The notes: generated by a model not told the origin, from the sequence alone. DNA of 64,000 nucleotides from Paractinoplanes tereljensis (GCF_016862435.1 NZ_BOMY01000050.1:1-64000); one strand, 5' to 3'. Shown: positions 28,088-37,041, counted from the first letter of the stretch. A program made the numbers and translations.

Positions 28088-28151
28088 TGCTCGGTTCGCA
28101 GTGTGGCCGTGGGCTTTCCCGTCCACGGCTTTTCATTGCGAGCGACACAAG

Positions 28152-28196
28152 ACCTCCTGCCACGGAGAGACCGTGGCCGCATAGCCCACAGGAGGT
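28152..28196 (+). promoter_or_regulatory. S6:S18-type RNA leader motif over the rpsF ribosome-binding site
   Basis: An 8-base outer stem pairs acctcctg (28152-28159) with caggaggt (28189-28196), so the Shine-Dalgarno sequence itself is in the stem. Inside lies a perfect 6-base hairpin, ccacgg-agaga-ccgtgg (28160-28176), and on its 3' side an unpaired stretch starting with CCG (28177-28188). Known S6:S18 autoregulatory motifs in rpsF leaders have a hairpin next to a conserved CCG, mimicking the 16S rRNA site. Confidence 0.65.
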
Positions 28197-28203
28197 GAAT
28201 GTC

Positions 28204-28494
28204 TTGCGTCATTACGAACTTATGGTGATCCTCGATCCTTCGCTCGAGGAGCGCACCATCGCCCCGTCGCTCGATCAGTACCTGAAGGTGATCACGAACG
28301 CGGGTGGCTCGGTGGAGAAGCTCGACGTCTGGGGCCGTCGCCGGCTCTCGTTCGAGATCAACAAGAAGGCCGAGGGCATCTACGCTGTCGTCGACCTTCA
28401 GGCGACCCCCGAGGCTGTCGCCGAGCTGGACCGTCAGCTGCGGCTCAACGAGAGCATCCTGCGTACCAAGGTCATTCGGCCCGAGACCCGCTGA
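28204..28494 (+). CDS. rpsF: 30S ribosomal protein S6
   Basis: A 96-residue S6, the exact length of the mycobacterial protein. It begins at TTG 28204 (LRHYELMVILDPSLEERTIA), eight bases after AGGAGG; longer frames include only leader sequence. S6 pairs with S18 on the small-subunit platform. Conserved stretches are KLDVWGRRRLSFEINK and ELDRQLRLNESILRTKVIR. It is the first gene of rpsF-ssb-rpsR-rplI and is preceded by a probable S6:S18 feedback element. Confidence 0.96.
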   Translation: MRHYELMVILDPSLEERTIAPSLDQYLKVITNAGGSVEKLDVWGRRRLSFEINKKAEGIYAVVDLQATPEAVAELDRQLRLNESILRTKVIRPETR

Positions 28495-28559
28495 TCCTCG
28501 TTTTTGTCAGGGGGTTCTGAGAACCTCCTACGAACGAGAACAGCGGCGAGGAGTAGATC

Positions 28560-29126
28560 ATGGCAGGAGAAACCGTTATCACGGTCGTCGGAAATCTCAC
28601 CGACGATCCCGAGCTGCGCTTCACCCCGTCGGGTGCGGCGGTTGCCAAGTTCCGCATCGCGTCCACGCCGCGGACCCTGGACCGTCAGTCAGGCGAGTGG
28701 AAAGACGGCGAGCCACTGTTCCTTGCGTGCAACATCTGGCGTGACGCCGCCGAGCACGTCGCCGAGTCGCTGCAACGCGGTTCACGGGTGATCGTGCAGG
28801 GTCGGCTGCGCCAGCGGTCTTACGAGACCCGCGAGGGAGAGAAGCGCACCGTCTACGAGCTCGAGGTCGACGAGATCGGCCCGTCCCTGCGCTACGCCAC
28901 GGCGAAGGTGCAGCGGATGAACCGCTCCGGCGGTGGCGGGGGCGGCGGCTTCGGCGCCTCCAACGGCGGTGGTGGCGGTGGCAACCGGCAGCAGCCCAGC
29001 ACGAGCACCAGCAGCGGTGGCGGCGGAGGCAACTTCGACGACCCGTGGGCGACTGCCGCTCCGGCCCCAGGTGGCGCCCGCTCCGGCGGCGGCACTTCCT
29101 CGTTCGACGACGAGCCTCCCTTCTAG
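28560..29126 (+). CDS. ssb: single-stranded DNA-binding protein
   Basis: A 188-residue SSB. The OB fold covers about residues 1-115 (VITVVGNLTDDPELRFTPSG; FLACNIWRDAAEHVAESL; RGSRVIVQGRLRQRSYETRE). A Gly/Asn/Ser-rich linker follows, and the acidic tip ends DDEPPF, the docking site for replication and repair partners. GAGGAG lies six bases before the ATG. Its place between rpsF and rpsR is the usual bacterial one, which links replication and ribosome supply. Confidence 0.97.
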   Translation: MAGETVITVVGNLTDDPELRFTPSGAAVAKFRIASTPRTLDRQSGEWKDGEPLFLACNIWRDAAEHVAESLQRGSRVIVQGRLRQRSYETREGEKRTVYELEVDEIGPSLRYATAKVQRMNRSGGGGGGGFGASNGGGGGGNRQQPSTSTSSGGGGGNFDDPWATAAPAPGGARSGGGTSSFDDEPPF

Positions 29127-29162
29127 CCCGTGAGGGCTGCATCGAGTTCAGGAGTAAGAGCA

Positions 29163-29402
29163 ATGGCTAAGGCTGCGGCGCTTCGCAAGCCGAAGAAGAA
29201 GGTGAACCCGCTCGACAAGGACGGGATCACCTACATCGACTACAAGGACACCGCCCTGCTGCGGAAGTTCATCTCCGACCGGGGCAAGATCCGTGCCCGC
29301 CGGGTCACCGGAGTGACGTCCCAGCAGCAGCGGCAGATTGCCCGCGCGGTCAAGAACGCCCGCGAGATGGCACTTCTGCCCTACACGGCGACGGCGCGCT
29401 GA
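29163..29402 (+). CDS. rpsR: 30S ribosomal protein S18, cysteine-free form
   Basis: A 79-residue S18 from the ATG at 29163, eight bases after AGGAG. The core ITYIDYKDTALLRKFISDRG and KIRARRVTGVTSQQQRQIAR is typical. There is no cysteine at all: where the operon-encoded S18 of Streptomyces and Mtb has a CxxC pair followed by later Cys/His ligands, this one has NPLDKDG and VTSQQQ. It is therefore a zinc-independent (C-) form in the main operon. It binds S6 and the 16S rRNA platform. Confidence 0.95.
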   Translation: MAKAAALRKPKKKVNPLDKDGITYIDYKDTALLRKFISDRGKIRARRVTGVTSQQQRQIARAVKNAREMALLPYTATAR

Positions 29403-29416
29403 GGAAGGTCTGCGAA

Positions 29417-29866
29417 ATGAAGATCATCCTCACTCAGGAAGTGTCCGGTCTCGGCACTCCCGGCGACATCGTCGAGGTCAAGAACGGCTACGGCCGTAAC
29501 TACCTGCTGCCCCAGGGTTTCGCGATCCTGTGGACCAAGGGTGCCGAGAAGCAGGTCGTCGTCATCAAGCGGGCGCGTGACGCCCGGGAGATCCGCGACC
29601 TGGGTCAGGCCAACGAGGTCAAGGAGCAGCTGTCCGGCCTCAAGGTCACGCTGAACGCGCGTTCCGGCAACGGTGGGCGTCTGTTCGGCTCGATCACCCC
29701 GGCCGAGATCGCCGACGCGGTCAAGGCCGCCGGCGGCCCGGTGCTGGACCGCCGTCGTCTCGAGCTGCCGGGTCACATCAAGACCACCGGCTCGTACAAC
29801 GTGCAGGTCAAGCTGCACCCCGAGGTGACCGCGACGTTCCCGGTGAACGTGGTAGCCGCCAAGTAA
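29417..29866 (+). CDS. rplI: 50S ribosomal protein L9
   Basis: A 149-residue L9 of usual length: N-terminal domain MKIILTQEVSGLGTPGDIVE with VKNGYGRNYLLPQGFA, a connecting helix, and the C-terminal domain (RSGNGGRLFGSITPAEIADA). It binds 23S rRNA near the L1 stalk. It is the last gene of the operon, 14 bases after rpsR, and ends before a strong hairpin. Confidence 0.97.
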   Translation: MKIILTQEVSGLGTPGDIVEVKNGYGRNYLLPQGFAILWTKGAEKQVVVIKRARDAREIRDLGQANEVKEQLSGLKVTLNARSGNGGRLFGSITPAEIADAVKAAGGPVLDRRRLELPGHIKTTGSYNVQVKLHPEVTATFPVNVVAAK

Positions 29867-29876
29867 TTCACTTTTT

Positions 29877-29912
29877 CATCGGCGCGTCGGGCTTCGGCCC
29901 GGCGCGCCGATG
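29877..29912. terminator. hairpin terminator after rplI
   Basis: A 16-base-pair stem (29877-29892 with 29897-29912, one T-G wobble) is capped by a TTCG tetraloop. It lies between convergent rplI and the giant leftward gene. The T-run precedes rather than follows the stem on the plus strand, so termination efficiency is uncertain. Confidence 0.6.
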
Positions 29913-29945
29913 GCGTTCCGGGGGCTTGCGGCGGGTTTGAGGCGG

Positions 29946-32900
29946 TCAGCTCAGGCTGTTGCCGGTGATCGCGGAGGCCAGCACGGTGGCCAAGCCGCCA
30001 CCGACGACCGCGGCCGCGAGGCCCACGCTTATCGCCTTCCACGAACTGCTGAACCGCCGGATGCCGACCGCGACCAGCACGCTGAGCACCAGCGAGACGA
30101 GGAACTGCGGAGCCGCGCTGGCCAGCGTGTCCAGCGCGTGCGACTGCGAACCGGAGTTGGCCACCAGCATGTAGATGATGAACAGGACGATCGGTACGCC
30201 GTACCAGATCACCGTGTAGCCGACCGCAGCTAGTGGGCCGCCCGACTCCTCATCAGTCTCCTCGTCGTCCGGGTCGAGCAGGTCGCTCTTCCGGATCGTC
30301 GGGAAGCTGCCGGTGACCGGCCGTCGCTCGTACGAGCCGGTCATGCCGCTCTGGAAGCCACGCGACATCGGGTCCCGCTGTTCGCGCGGGACCGGCGAGA
30401 TCAGCGAGGTGGAGGTGGAGGATAAGTTCGACGATCGCGGTACGGCGGCTGAGCCGCCCGACCGAAAGGGCACGTAATCCGAGGTGCCGAAGCGCCGGGA
30501 TTCACCGTCGGCCAGGTCGGCGGGATCAGCGAGATCTCGGCGCCAGTCGTCGCCGCCGCTCTCCCGGTAGACGGCCGAACCGCGGCCGGTGTCGGTGCTC
30601 TCGTCGAGCCGCCAGGAACTGAGATCCTTGCTGGCCGGATCGCCGAGCGTCCACGAAGGAGCTTCCGCGGCGGCCTCGAGTCGCCGGCCGCTCTCCGGAT
30701 CGAGATCACGTCGCCAGTCGGCCGCGCCGGGCGGTTCCTCGACCCGCCGCCGTCCCGCACCGGACGGGTCCAGGTCACGGCGCCAGTCATCGGCCCCCGG
30801 CGGTTCTTCGACCGCCCGGCGCCCGGCACCGGACGGATCGAGGTCGAGTCGCCAGTCATCCGCCGCGGGCGGCGCCTCGTCGGCTCGCCGACGGGTGCCG
30901 TAGGGAACGCCGCTGCGCGGGGCGCTCGCGGGTGCGCCATAGGGAACGCCGCTGCGGGGCGCGTTGCCGGGACCGCCGTACGGAACGAGGCTGTTCGGGG
31001 CGGCGGGCCCGTCCACCCGGGCGCGGCCGCTGGGCAGCTCGCGGCGCGGCGAGCCGTAGGCCGGCCCGCTCGCGGGAGCGGCGCTGCCGCCGTAGGCCGG
31101 GCCACTCGCCGGGATGACGGTGCCGCCGTAGACGGGGCCACCCGCGGAGGCGCTGCTGCCGTAGGCCGGGCCGCCGCCGTACGCCGGGCCGCTGGTGGGG
31201 GCCGCGCCGAAGGTCGTGGTTTCGTCGTCGGAACGGGTGCGACCGCTCGGGAGTGCGCGCCGCGGGGTGCCGTAGGCGGGACCACTCGCGGGGGCGGCGC
31301 TGCCGCCGTAGGCCGGGCCGCTCGCGGGGGCGGCGCTGCCGTAGGTCGGCCCGCCCGCCGAACCGCCGTTGCCGGGACCCGCACCATAGACCGGGCCGTC
31401 GTCATACACGGGCCCGCCGGCCGAGCCACCGCCACCGTAGGTGCTGGTGTCGTCCGGGCGGGCGCGGCCGCTGGGCAGAGCCCGCCGCGGAGTGCTGCCG
31501 TAGGCCGGACCGCTGCGCGGCGCGCTCGACGGGCCGCCCTCGCCACGACCCGGAGCGGGGTAGTCGAAATCGTCACCGGGCGGCGTGCCGTAGGGCATCG
31601 CACTGCGCGGCGAACTGGACGGCATCGCGCTGCGCGGTGCACTGGACGGCATCGCGCTGCGCGGGGAGTTGGACGGCATCGCGCTGCGCGGTGCACTCGA
31701 GGGCATGGCACTGCGCGGTGCGGGGCCCGGGCCGCCGTCCTGGCCGGGAGGTGTGCGCCAGTCGTCGTCGGGTTCCGGCCGGCGGCGTGCCGCGCGGCCG
31801 CCATCGTCCGGTGTAGATGGTCCGGCCGGTAACTCGCGACGTGGGGGCTGCGGCGGTTGCCCGGACTCGCGGCGGGAGGCCTCGTCACGCCACGCCTGCA
31901 CGCGCGGGTCATCGTCGGAGCGGGTCCACTGGCCGGTGTCGGGGTCGCGGGTCCAGCTGCTGGTGTCCGGTTCGGCAGCCCAGGAGCCGGTGTGCTCGCG
32001 CCAGTCGTCCTTGACCTCGTTGTAACGCGCCTTGCCACGTGACGGAGGCCGCGGCGAACCATCCGGCCGTCCGCCTCGGCGGCCACCCGGACCTGCGGGC
32101 CCGCTCGGCGCACCGGTGTCCCCGCGGTCGTCCCCGGCAAAACGCGGGTCGTCGGTCGGCTCGGCCTCGCCCCGGCTGCGCCGCCGACCGATGCCGGTCG
32201 ACGAAATCGCAGCCTGACCGGGACCGGCAGCACCCCGGCCGAATCCCGGCCCGCCCTGCTCACCTGGCCCAGCACCGCGCCCGAATCCACCCGGCTCGCC
32301 TGGTCCGGCGTCGCGGCCGTAGCCAGCCTGCTCGCCCGGCCCAGCACCGCGCCCGAATCCACCCGGCTCGCCTGGTCCGGCGTCCCGGCCGTAGCCGCCT
32401 TGGTCGCCCGGTCCGCTGCCGCGCCCGAGTCCGCCAGGCTCGCCGGGCCCAGCGTCGCGGCCGTAGCCAGCCTGCTCACCCGGGCCCGCACCGCGCCCGA
32501 ATCCGCCAGGTCCGGCGTCGCGTCCGAAGCCGGTTTGATCGGCGGGGCCAGCGCTCCGGCCGTAGCTGCCCGGCTCAGCCGAAGATCCGCCGCGTCCGAA
32601 GCCGGTGGTGGGGGCCGATGCGGGTGGGTCGGTGGGTGCGCCGTTGCGGCCGTAGCCGTTTTGGTCGGCGGGGCCTGCGCCGCGCCCGAATCCGCCCGGC
32701 TCGGCCGGAGCTCCGCCGCGACCGTAGCCGGTCGTGGGCGCCGAGGCCGGTGGGTCGGTGAATGCGCCGTTGCGGCCGTAGCCGTTTTGGTCGGCGGGGC
32801 CTGCGCCGCGCCCGAATCCGCCTGGCTCCGCCGAAGACCCGCCGCGGCCGTAGCCGGTTGTGGGCGCAGAGGCTGGCGGGTCAGCTGGGTAACCGCGGCC

Positions 32901-35273
32901 GAAGCCGGTGGTGGGGGCGGATGCGGGTGGGTCGTTGGGTGCGCCGTTGCGGCCGTAGCCGTTTTGGTCGGCGGGGCCTGCGCCGCGCCCGAATCCGCCC
33001 GGTTCCGCCGAAGCTCCGCCGCGGCCGAGGCCGGTCGTAGGCGCCGAGGCCGGCGGGTCAGCCGGGTAACCGCGGCCGAAGCCGGTGGTCGGAGCGGCAG
33101 CGGGCGGCTCCGACGGGTAGGCGCCGCGGCCGTTGGCCGGCGGGTCGGCTGAATAGGCGCCACGCCCGAAACCGGTGGTCGGCGCAGCGGCCGACGGCTC
33201 CGAGGGGTAGGCCCCGCGACCGTTGGTCGCTGGGTCGGCGGGGTAAGCGGCGCCGCGGCCAAACCCGGTGGTCGGCGCGACCGGCGGAGGCTCTGCGGGG
33301 TAGGCGGCGCGGCCGGGAGCCGACTGCGAGTCCGCCGGATAGCCGGGTCCGCGGCCGGGGGCCGACTGCGAGTCGGCCGGGTAGCCGGTGCTGCGGCTAG
33401 GGGCCGACTGCGGATCGGCCGGGTAGCCGGCGCTGCGGCTTGGGGCCGACTGCGAGTCGGCTGGGTAGCCAGCGCTACGGCCGGGGGCCGACTGCGGGTC
33501 GGCCGAGTAGGCCGCGCCGCGGCCGAAGCCGGTGGTCGGCGCCGAGGATGGTGGCTCGGCGGGGTAGTTCGTGCCGCGAGCGCCGGCCGATTGCGGGTCG
33601 GCCTGGTAGTTGCCGCGGCCGAAGCCCGTGGTCGGAGCGGCGGCCGGTGGCTCGGCGGGGTAGGCGCTGCGGCCCGGAGCCGACTGGGGGTCGGCCCCAT
33701 AGGCGGCGCCGCGGCCGAAGCCGGTGGTCGGTGCCGAGGATGGTGGCTCGGTCGGGTAGCGCGTGCCGCGGCCGTCGGCCGGCTGCGGGTCGGCGGAGTA
33801 GCTGCCGCGGCCGTAGCCGGTGGTAGGGGCGGATGCGGGCGGGTCGCCGGCGTACCCGCGTGGGGCGTCGGCCGCGGGCGCCTCGTCCGCGTAGCGATTG
33901 CGGCGCGGCGCGGGCGGGGCCTCCGCAGCGTGACCGGCCGGCCGGTCGTCGTAGCTGATCGGCATCGGCGCGGCCGCGCTGCGGGCGCCGGAGTCGGTGC
34001 GGCTGGGATCGGGGCGGCCGGCGTCGTCGCGGCGGGAGCGGCGGCTGGGCTGGTCATAGGGGTTGGCTCGCTGGCCGGAGTCTTCGTAGGGCGCCGACGG
34101 GAGGGCACGGCGGCCCGTGGAGGCGTCGTGCCGGCCGGTGGTGGCGGGATCGGCGCCGGTGGACCAGGTCGACGTCGTGGGGTCGGTGAACGCCGGCATG
34201 CTGCTGGTGTCGGTGTGGCCGGCCCAGTTGTCCGAGTCGGAGCGGGTGGCCCAACCCGTACCCCCGGACGGTCTTGATCCGCCCTCGGGGGCCCGGCGGC
34301 GCCCGACCTGCGGTGATCCATCGCCGGAGTCTGCGTCTCGCCGCCAGGCGGCGCGGTCGTCCTCGCGGACCAGATGGCGTCCGTCGTCGCGGGGGGTCTG
34401 CCAGCTCGGTCGTTCGGCCGGGTCGTCCATGCGCAGCCAGTTGGAGATGGACTCCGGGTCTTGCTGGGCGCCGGCCGACGCGGACCGGTTGTCGGTCAGA
34501 TCGCTCCAGGTCGCGGTGCCCTCGATCGAGTCACGCTGCCATGGCTGGCGGCCGCCGCCGTTCCGGGCCGGCTGGTCGGGCTTCGGGTCGACGAACCCCT
34601 GCCAGGACGGTGAGCTCTCGGCCGGTGGCCGTGGCGCCGGCTGCTGCCAGGAGTTTTCCGGGGCCGGTGCGGCGGTCGGCGAGGTGAACTGCTGCCAGGC
34701 CGGGCGGGGCTCGGCGTCGTCGGGGGCGGACCACGGGGTGCTCGAGATGGCCGGCTGAGACGTCGGCGTCTCGGCGGGCGTCTCGTAGGACCGGTTGCCG
34801 CCGGCCTGCCAGGCCTCGGTGGTGGAGCGCCAGCCGTGCGATCCGGTGGTGGAGCGCCACTCGGTGGTCTGTCGCCAGCGCGCGCCGGTGGCACGCCACT
34901 CAGAGGTCTCGGTGCGCCAGCCGACACCGTCGGCCGGGAACGCGGGCCGGCCCTTGGCGACGTCGGTGTATCGGTTGACCGGCTCGACCGCCTGGGACTG
35001 GTCGGACTCGGCCTGCTGCGCCCACGCGTCGGCGCGGCGCTGCCAGGTGAGTGCCTCGGGGCTGGGCTGCATGCTCCCGGTGTCGGTCAGCGATGACCAT
35101 TTCGGCTCAGGCTCTGCCGAATCAGTATTTTCCGGACTTGGGGAGGGCCACGGCTGTGCCGCGCGGCGATCCCGCGGCATGCGGGCGCCGTAGTCCCATT
35201 CCCGTTGGTCCACCCAGAAAGCGTGACGTGCGCGAGACCGAACCGCAACGCCTCCGGGCGACGGCTTGCTCAC
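29946..35273 (-). CDS. giant repeat-rich disordered protein with C-terminal membrane domain
   Basis: A single frame of 1775 codons. The N-terminal 170 residues carry Trp at regular spacing (EWRATGARWRQTTEWRST). A long Gly/Pro/Ser/Ala/Arg/Tyr region follows: twelve copies of APTTG[FYL]GRG, 14-residue units like SAGYPADSQSAPSR, 24-residue units with GFGRGAGPGEQAGYGRDA, nine-residue SAPRSAMPS units, GPAYGGSAAPAS units, and DDWRRDLDPSGAGRR units. Only the last 100 residues look folded, with three membrane helices (YTVIWYGVPIVLFIIYMLVA; APQFLVSLVLSVLVAVGI; AISVGLAAAVVGGGLATVLA). The start is uncertain: GTG 35273, GTG 35213 and ATG 35180 all lack a well-spaced ribosome-binding site. Aromatic GFGRG/GYGRG motifs recall phase-separating proteins. 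Function unknown. Confidence 0.7.
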   Translation of the reverse strand: MSKPSPGGVAVRSRARHAFWVDQREWDYGARMPRDRRAAQPWPSPSPENTDSAEPEPKWSSLTDTGSMQPSPEALTWQRRADAWAQQAESDQSQAVEPVNRYTDVAKGRPAFPADGVGWRTETSEWRATGARWRQTTEWRSTTGSHGWRSTTEAWQAGGNRSYETPAETPTSQPAISSTPWSAPDDAEPRPAWQQFTSPTAAPAPENSWQQPAPRPPAESSPSWQGFVDPKPDQPARNGGGRQPWQRDSIEGTATWSDLTDNRSASAGAQQDPESISNWLRMDDPAERPSWQTPRDDGRHLVREDDRAAWRRDADSGDGSPQVGRRRAPEGGSRPSGGTGWATRSDSDNWAGHTDTSSMPAFTDPTTSTWSTGADPATTGRHDASTGRRALPSAPYEDSGQRANPYDQPSRRSRRDDAGRPDPSRTDSGARSAAAPMPISYDDRPAGHAAEAPPAPRRNRYADEAPAADAPRGYAGDPPASAPTTGYGRGSYSADPQPADGRGTRYPTEPPSSAPTTGFGRGAAYGADPQSAPGRSAYPAEPPAAAPTTGFGRGNYQADPQSAGARGTNYPAEPPSSAPTTGFGRGAAYSADPQSAPGRSAGYPADSQSAPSRSAGYPADPQSAPSRSTGYPADSQSAPGRGPGYPADSQSAPGRAAYPAEPPPVAPTTGFGRGAAYPADPATNGRGAYPSEPSAAAPTTGFGRGAYSADPPANGRGAYPSEPPAAAPTTGFGRGYPADPPASAPTTGLGRGGASAEPGGFGRGAGPADQNGYGRNGAPNDPPASAPTTGFGRGYPADPPASAPTTGYGRGGSSAEPGGFGRGAGPADQNGYGRNGAFTDPPASAPTTGYGRGGAPAEPGGFGRGAGPADQNGYGRNGAPTDPPASAPTTGFGRGGSSAEPGSYGRSAGPADQTGFGRDAGPGGFGRGAGPGEQAGYGRDAGPGEPGGLGRGSGPGDQGGYGRDAGPGEPGGFGRGAGPGEQAGYGRDAGPGEPGGFGRGAGPGEQGGPGFGRGAAGPGQAAISSTGIGRRRSRGEAEPTDDPRFAGDDRGDTGAPSGPAGPGGRRGGRPDGSPRPPSRGKARYNEVKDDWREHTGSWAAEPDTSSWTRDPDTGQWTRSDDDPRVQAWRDEASRRESGQPPQPPRRELPAGPSTPDDGGRAARRRPEPDDDWRTPPGQDGGPGPAPRSAMPSSAPRSAMPSNSPRSAMPSSAPRSAMPSSSPRSAMPYGTPPGDDFDYPAPGRGEGGPSSAPRSGPAYGSTPRRALPSGRARPDDTSTYGGGGSAGGPVYDDGPVYGAGPGNGGSAGGPTYGSAAPASGPAYGGSAAPASGPAYGTPRRALPSGRTRSDDETTTFGAAPTSGPAYGGGPAYGSSASAGGPVYGGTVIPASGPAYGGSAAPASGPAYGSPRRELPSGRARVDGPAAPNSLVPYGGPGNAPRSGVPYGAPASAPRSGVPYGTRRRADEAPPAADDWRLDLDPSGAGRRAVEEPPGADDWRRDLDPSGAGRRRVEEPPGAADWRRDLDPESGRRLEAAAEAPSWTLGDPASKDLSSWRLDESTDTGRGSAVYRESGGDDWRRDLADPADLADGESRRFGTSDYVPFRSGGSAAVPRSSNLSSTSTSLISPVPREQRDPMSRGFQSGMTGSYERRPVTGSFPTIRKSDLLDPDDEETDEESGGPLAAVGYTVIWYGVPIVLFIIYMLVANSGSQSHALDTLASAAPQFLVSLVLSVLVAVGIRRFSSSWKAISVGLAAAVVGGGLATVLASAITGNSLS

Positions 35274-35583
35274 GCGGGGCAGCTTTTTCCTCCTCCACAG
35301 GTGGGGACAGTGTTATCGCTGCTGGATAAGGCACATGTGGCACAAACTCCGAGGGTTGTCCCCAGGATGTGCACAGGACTGCCCACAGCCTGGGGCGGGA
35401 TGTCCACAGGTTGTCCCGAGACTCATCCACCGACGCAGTTGGGCAGGTGGCAGGCGGGTTCGTAGAGTGGGGCCGCCTTGATCGGAGAGATTTTTTCTCG
35501 ATCGTGGCCGGGTTCCACCAAAAGTGTCATACCCGAGTTGTTTGATCACCTGAACCGCACCGCCGAGTGGAGGGAGTCTCCGG
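35274..35583. promoter_or_regulatory. DnaA-box-like cluster and dnaB promoter region
   Basis: This 310-base divergent region holds no gene. Within about 140 bases it has repeated words close to TTATCCACA/TTGTCCACA: TCCTCCACA (35291), TTGTCCCCA (35356), ATGTGCACA (35367), CTGCCCACA (35379), ATGTCCACA (35400), TTGTCCCGA (35411), TCATCCACC (35423) and, inverted, GCTGGATAA (35321). A -10-like TAGAGT lies at 35463-35468, which would give dnaB a leader of about 110 bases. DnaA binding is inferred. Confidence 0.5.
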
Positions 35584-37041
35584 GTGTCAATCACCGACGA
35601 CGCACGGCCGGAGTCACGACCACCGGCACAATCCGGCGGAAACGGACCGCCGCGCAATGGTGGCCCGGGCGGCGGTGGCCCGACCAACAACGACGGCCCG
35701 CCCGATCGTGGCTTCGACAAGTCCCCGCCGCAGGACGTCGCGGCCGAGCAGGGCGTGCTCGGCGGCATGCTGCTGTCCAAGGACGCCGTCGCCGACGTCG
35801 TCGAGATTCTCAAGGTGCACGACTTCTACCGTCCGGTGCACGCCACGATCTTCGACGTCATCATCGATCTCTACGGGCGGGGTGAGCCGGCCGACGCGCT
35901 CACCGTGGCGGCGGCCCTGTCCGACTCGGGCGACCTGCAGCGCATCGGTGGCGTGCCCTACCTGCACACGTTGATCGAGAGCGTGCCCACCGCGGCCAAC
36001 GCTTCCTATTACGCGCGCATCGTCTCCGAGCGGGCCATCCTGCGCCGGGTCGTCGAGGCGGGCACGAAGATCGTTCAGCTCGGCTACGGCGCCGGCGGCA
36101 ATGGCGGCCGCGATGTCGACGACATCGTCGACCTGGCCCAGCAGGCGATCTACGACGTCACCGAGAAACGGGTCAGCGAAGACTTCGCGGCTCTCGGCGA
36201 CATGCTGCAGCCCACCCTCGACGAGATCGAGGCGGTCGGCGCCGCGGGCGGTGGCATGAGCGGTGTGCCGACCGGCTTCTCCGACCTCGACCGGCTGCTC
36301 AACGGCCTGCACCCCGGCCAGCTGATCATCGTGGCCGGGCGACCCGGTCTCGGTAAGTCGACCGCCAGCATGGACTTCGCGCGTAACGCGGCGATCCGGC
36401 ACAACTGCGCCAGTGCCATCTTCTCGCTGGAAATGAGCAAGATCGAGATGGTCATGCGGCTGCTCTCCGCCGAGGCCCGGGTGCCGCTGCACGTGCTGCG
36501 TTCCGGCCAGCTCACCGATGACGACTGGAGCAAGCTGGCCCGCCGGATGGGCGAGATCAGCGAGGCCCCGATCTTCGTCGACGACACGCCGAACATGAAC
36601 CTGATGGAGATCCGGGCCAAGGCCCGCCGTCTCAAGCAGCGCCACAACCTCAAGCTCCTGGTGATCGACTACCTCCAGCTGATGAGCTCGCCGAAGAAGA
36701 CCGAGAGCCGTCAGCAGGAGGTCTCCGAGCTGTCCCGAGGCCTCAAGCTTCTGGCCAAGGAGGTCGAGTGTCCGGTGATCGCGGTGTCGCAGCTGAACCG
36801 TGGTCCCGAGCAGCGCACCGACAAGCGCCCCCAGCTGTCCGACCTGCGCGAGTCCGGCTCGATCGAGCAGGACGCCGACGTCGTCATCCTGTTGCACCGT
36901 GACGACTACTACGACAAGGAGTCACCCCGGGCCGGTGAGGCCGACTTCATCGTGGCCAAGCACCGAAACGGCCCGACCGACACGATCACGGTGGCGGCGC
37001 AGCTGCACCTGTCCCGCTTCGTCGACATGGCGATCGTCTGA
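35584..37041 (+). CDS. dnaB: replicative DNA helicase DnaB
   Basis: A 485-residue hexameric helicase that starts at a GTG with GGAGGGAG upstream. The N-terminal DnaG-interacting domain (AEQGVLGGMLLSKDAVADVV) covers about residues 45-150. The RecA-like motor has Walker A GRPGLGKSTASMDFARNAA, Walker B LLVIDYLQLMS, the H3 segment CPVIAVSQLNRGPEQRTDKR and the arginine finger region VAKHRNGPTDTITV. The length excludes an intein. It unwinds DNA at the fork. The gene is convergent with the toxin gene; the stops are one base apart. Confidence 0.97.
   Translation: MSITDDARPESRPPAQSGGNGPPRNGGPGGGGPTNNDGPPDRGFDKSPPQDVAAEQGVLGGMLLSKDAVADVVEILKVHDFYRPVHATIFDVIIDLYGRGEPADALTVAAALSDSGDLQRIGGVPYLHTLIESVPTAANASYYARIVSERAILRRVVEAGTKIVQLGYGAGGNGGRDVDDIVDLAQQAIYDVTEKRVSEDFAALGDMLQPTLDEIEAVGAAGGGMSGVPTGFSDLDRLLNGLHPGQLIIVAGRPGLGKSTASMDFARNAAIRHNCASAIFSLEMSKIEMVMRLLSAEARVPLHVLRSGQLTDDDWSKLARRMGEISEAPIFVDDTPNMNLMEIRAKARRLKQRHNLKLLVIDYLQLMSSPKKTESRQQEVSELSRGLKLLAKEVECPVIAVSQLNRGPEQRTDKRPQLSDLRESGSIEQDADVVILLHRDDYYDKESPRAGEADFIVAKHRNGPTDTITVAAQLHLSRFVDMAIV

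Noticed and set aside
30401..34321. A 1306-codon second frame inside the giant gene
   Set aside because: Same strand, shifted frame, dominated by Arg, Pro, Thr and Ala. The other frame ends in real membrane helices, so this one is the shadow.
35584..37041. Intein insertion in dnaB
   Set aside because: The protein is 485 residues with uninterrupted motor motifs.
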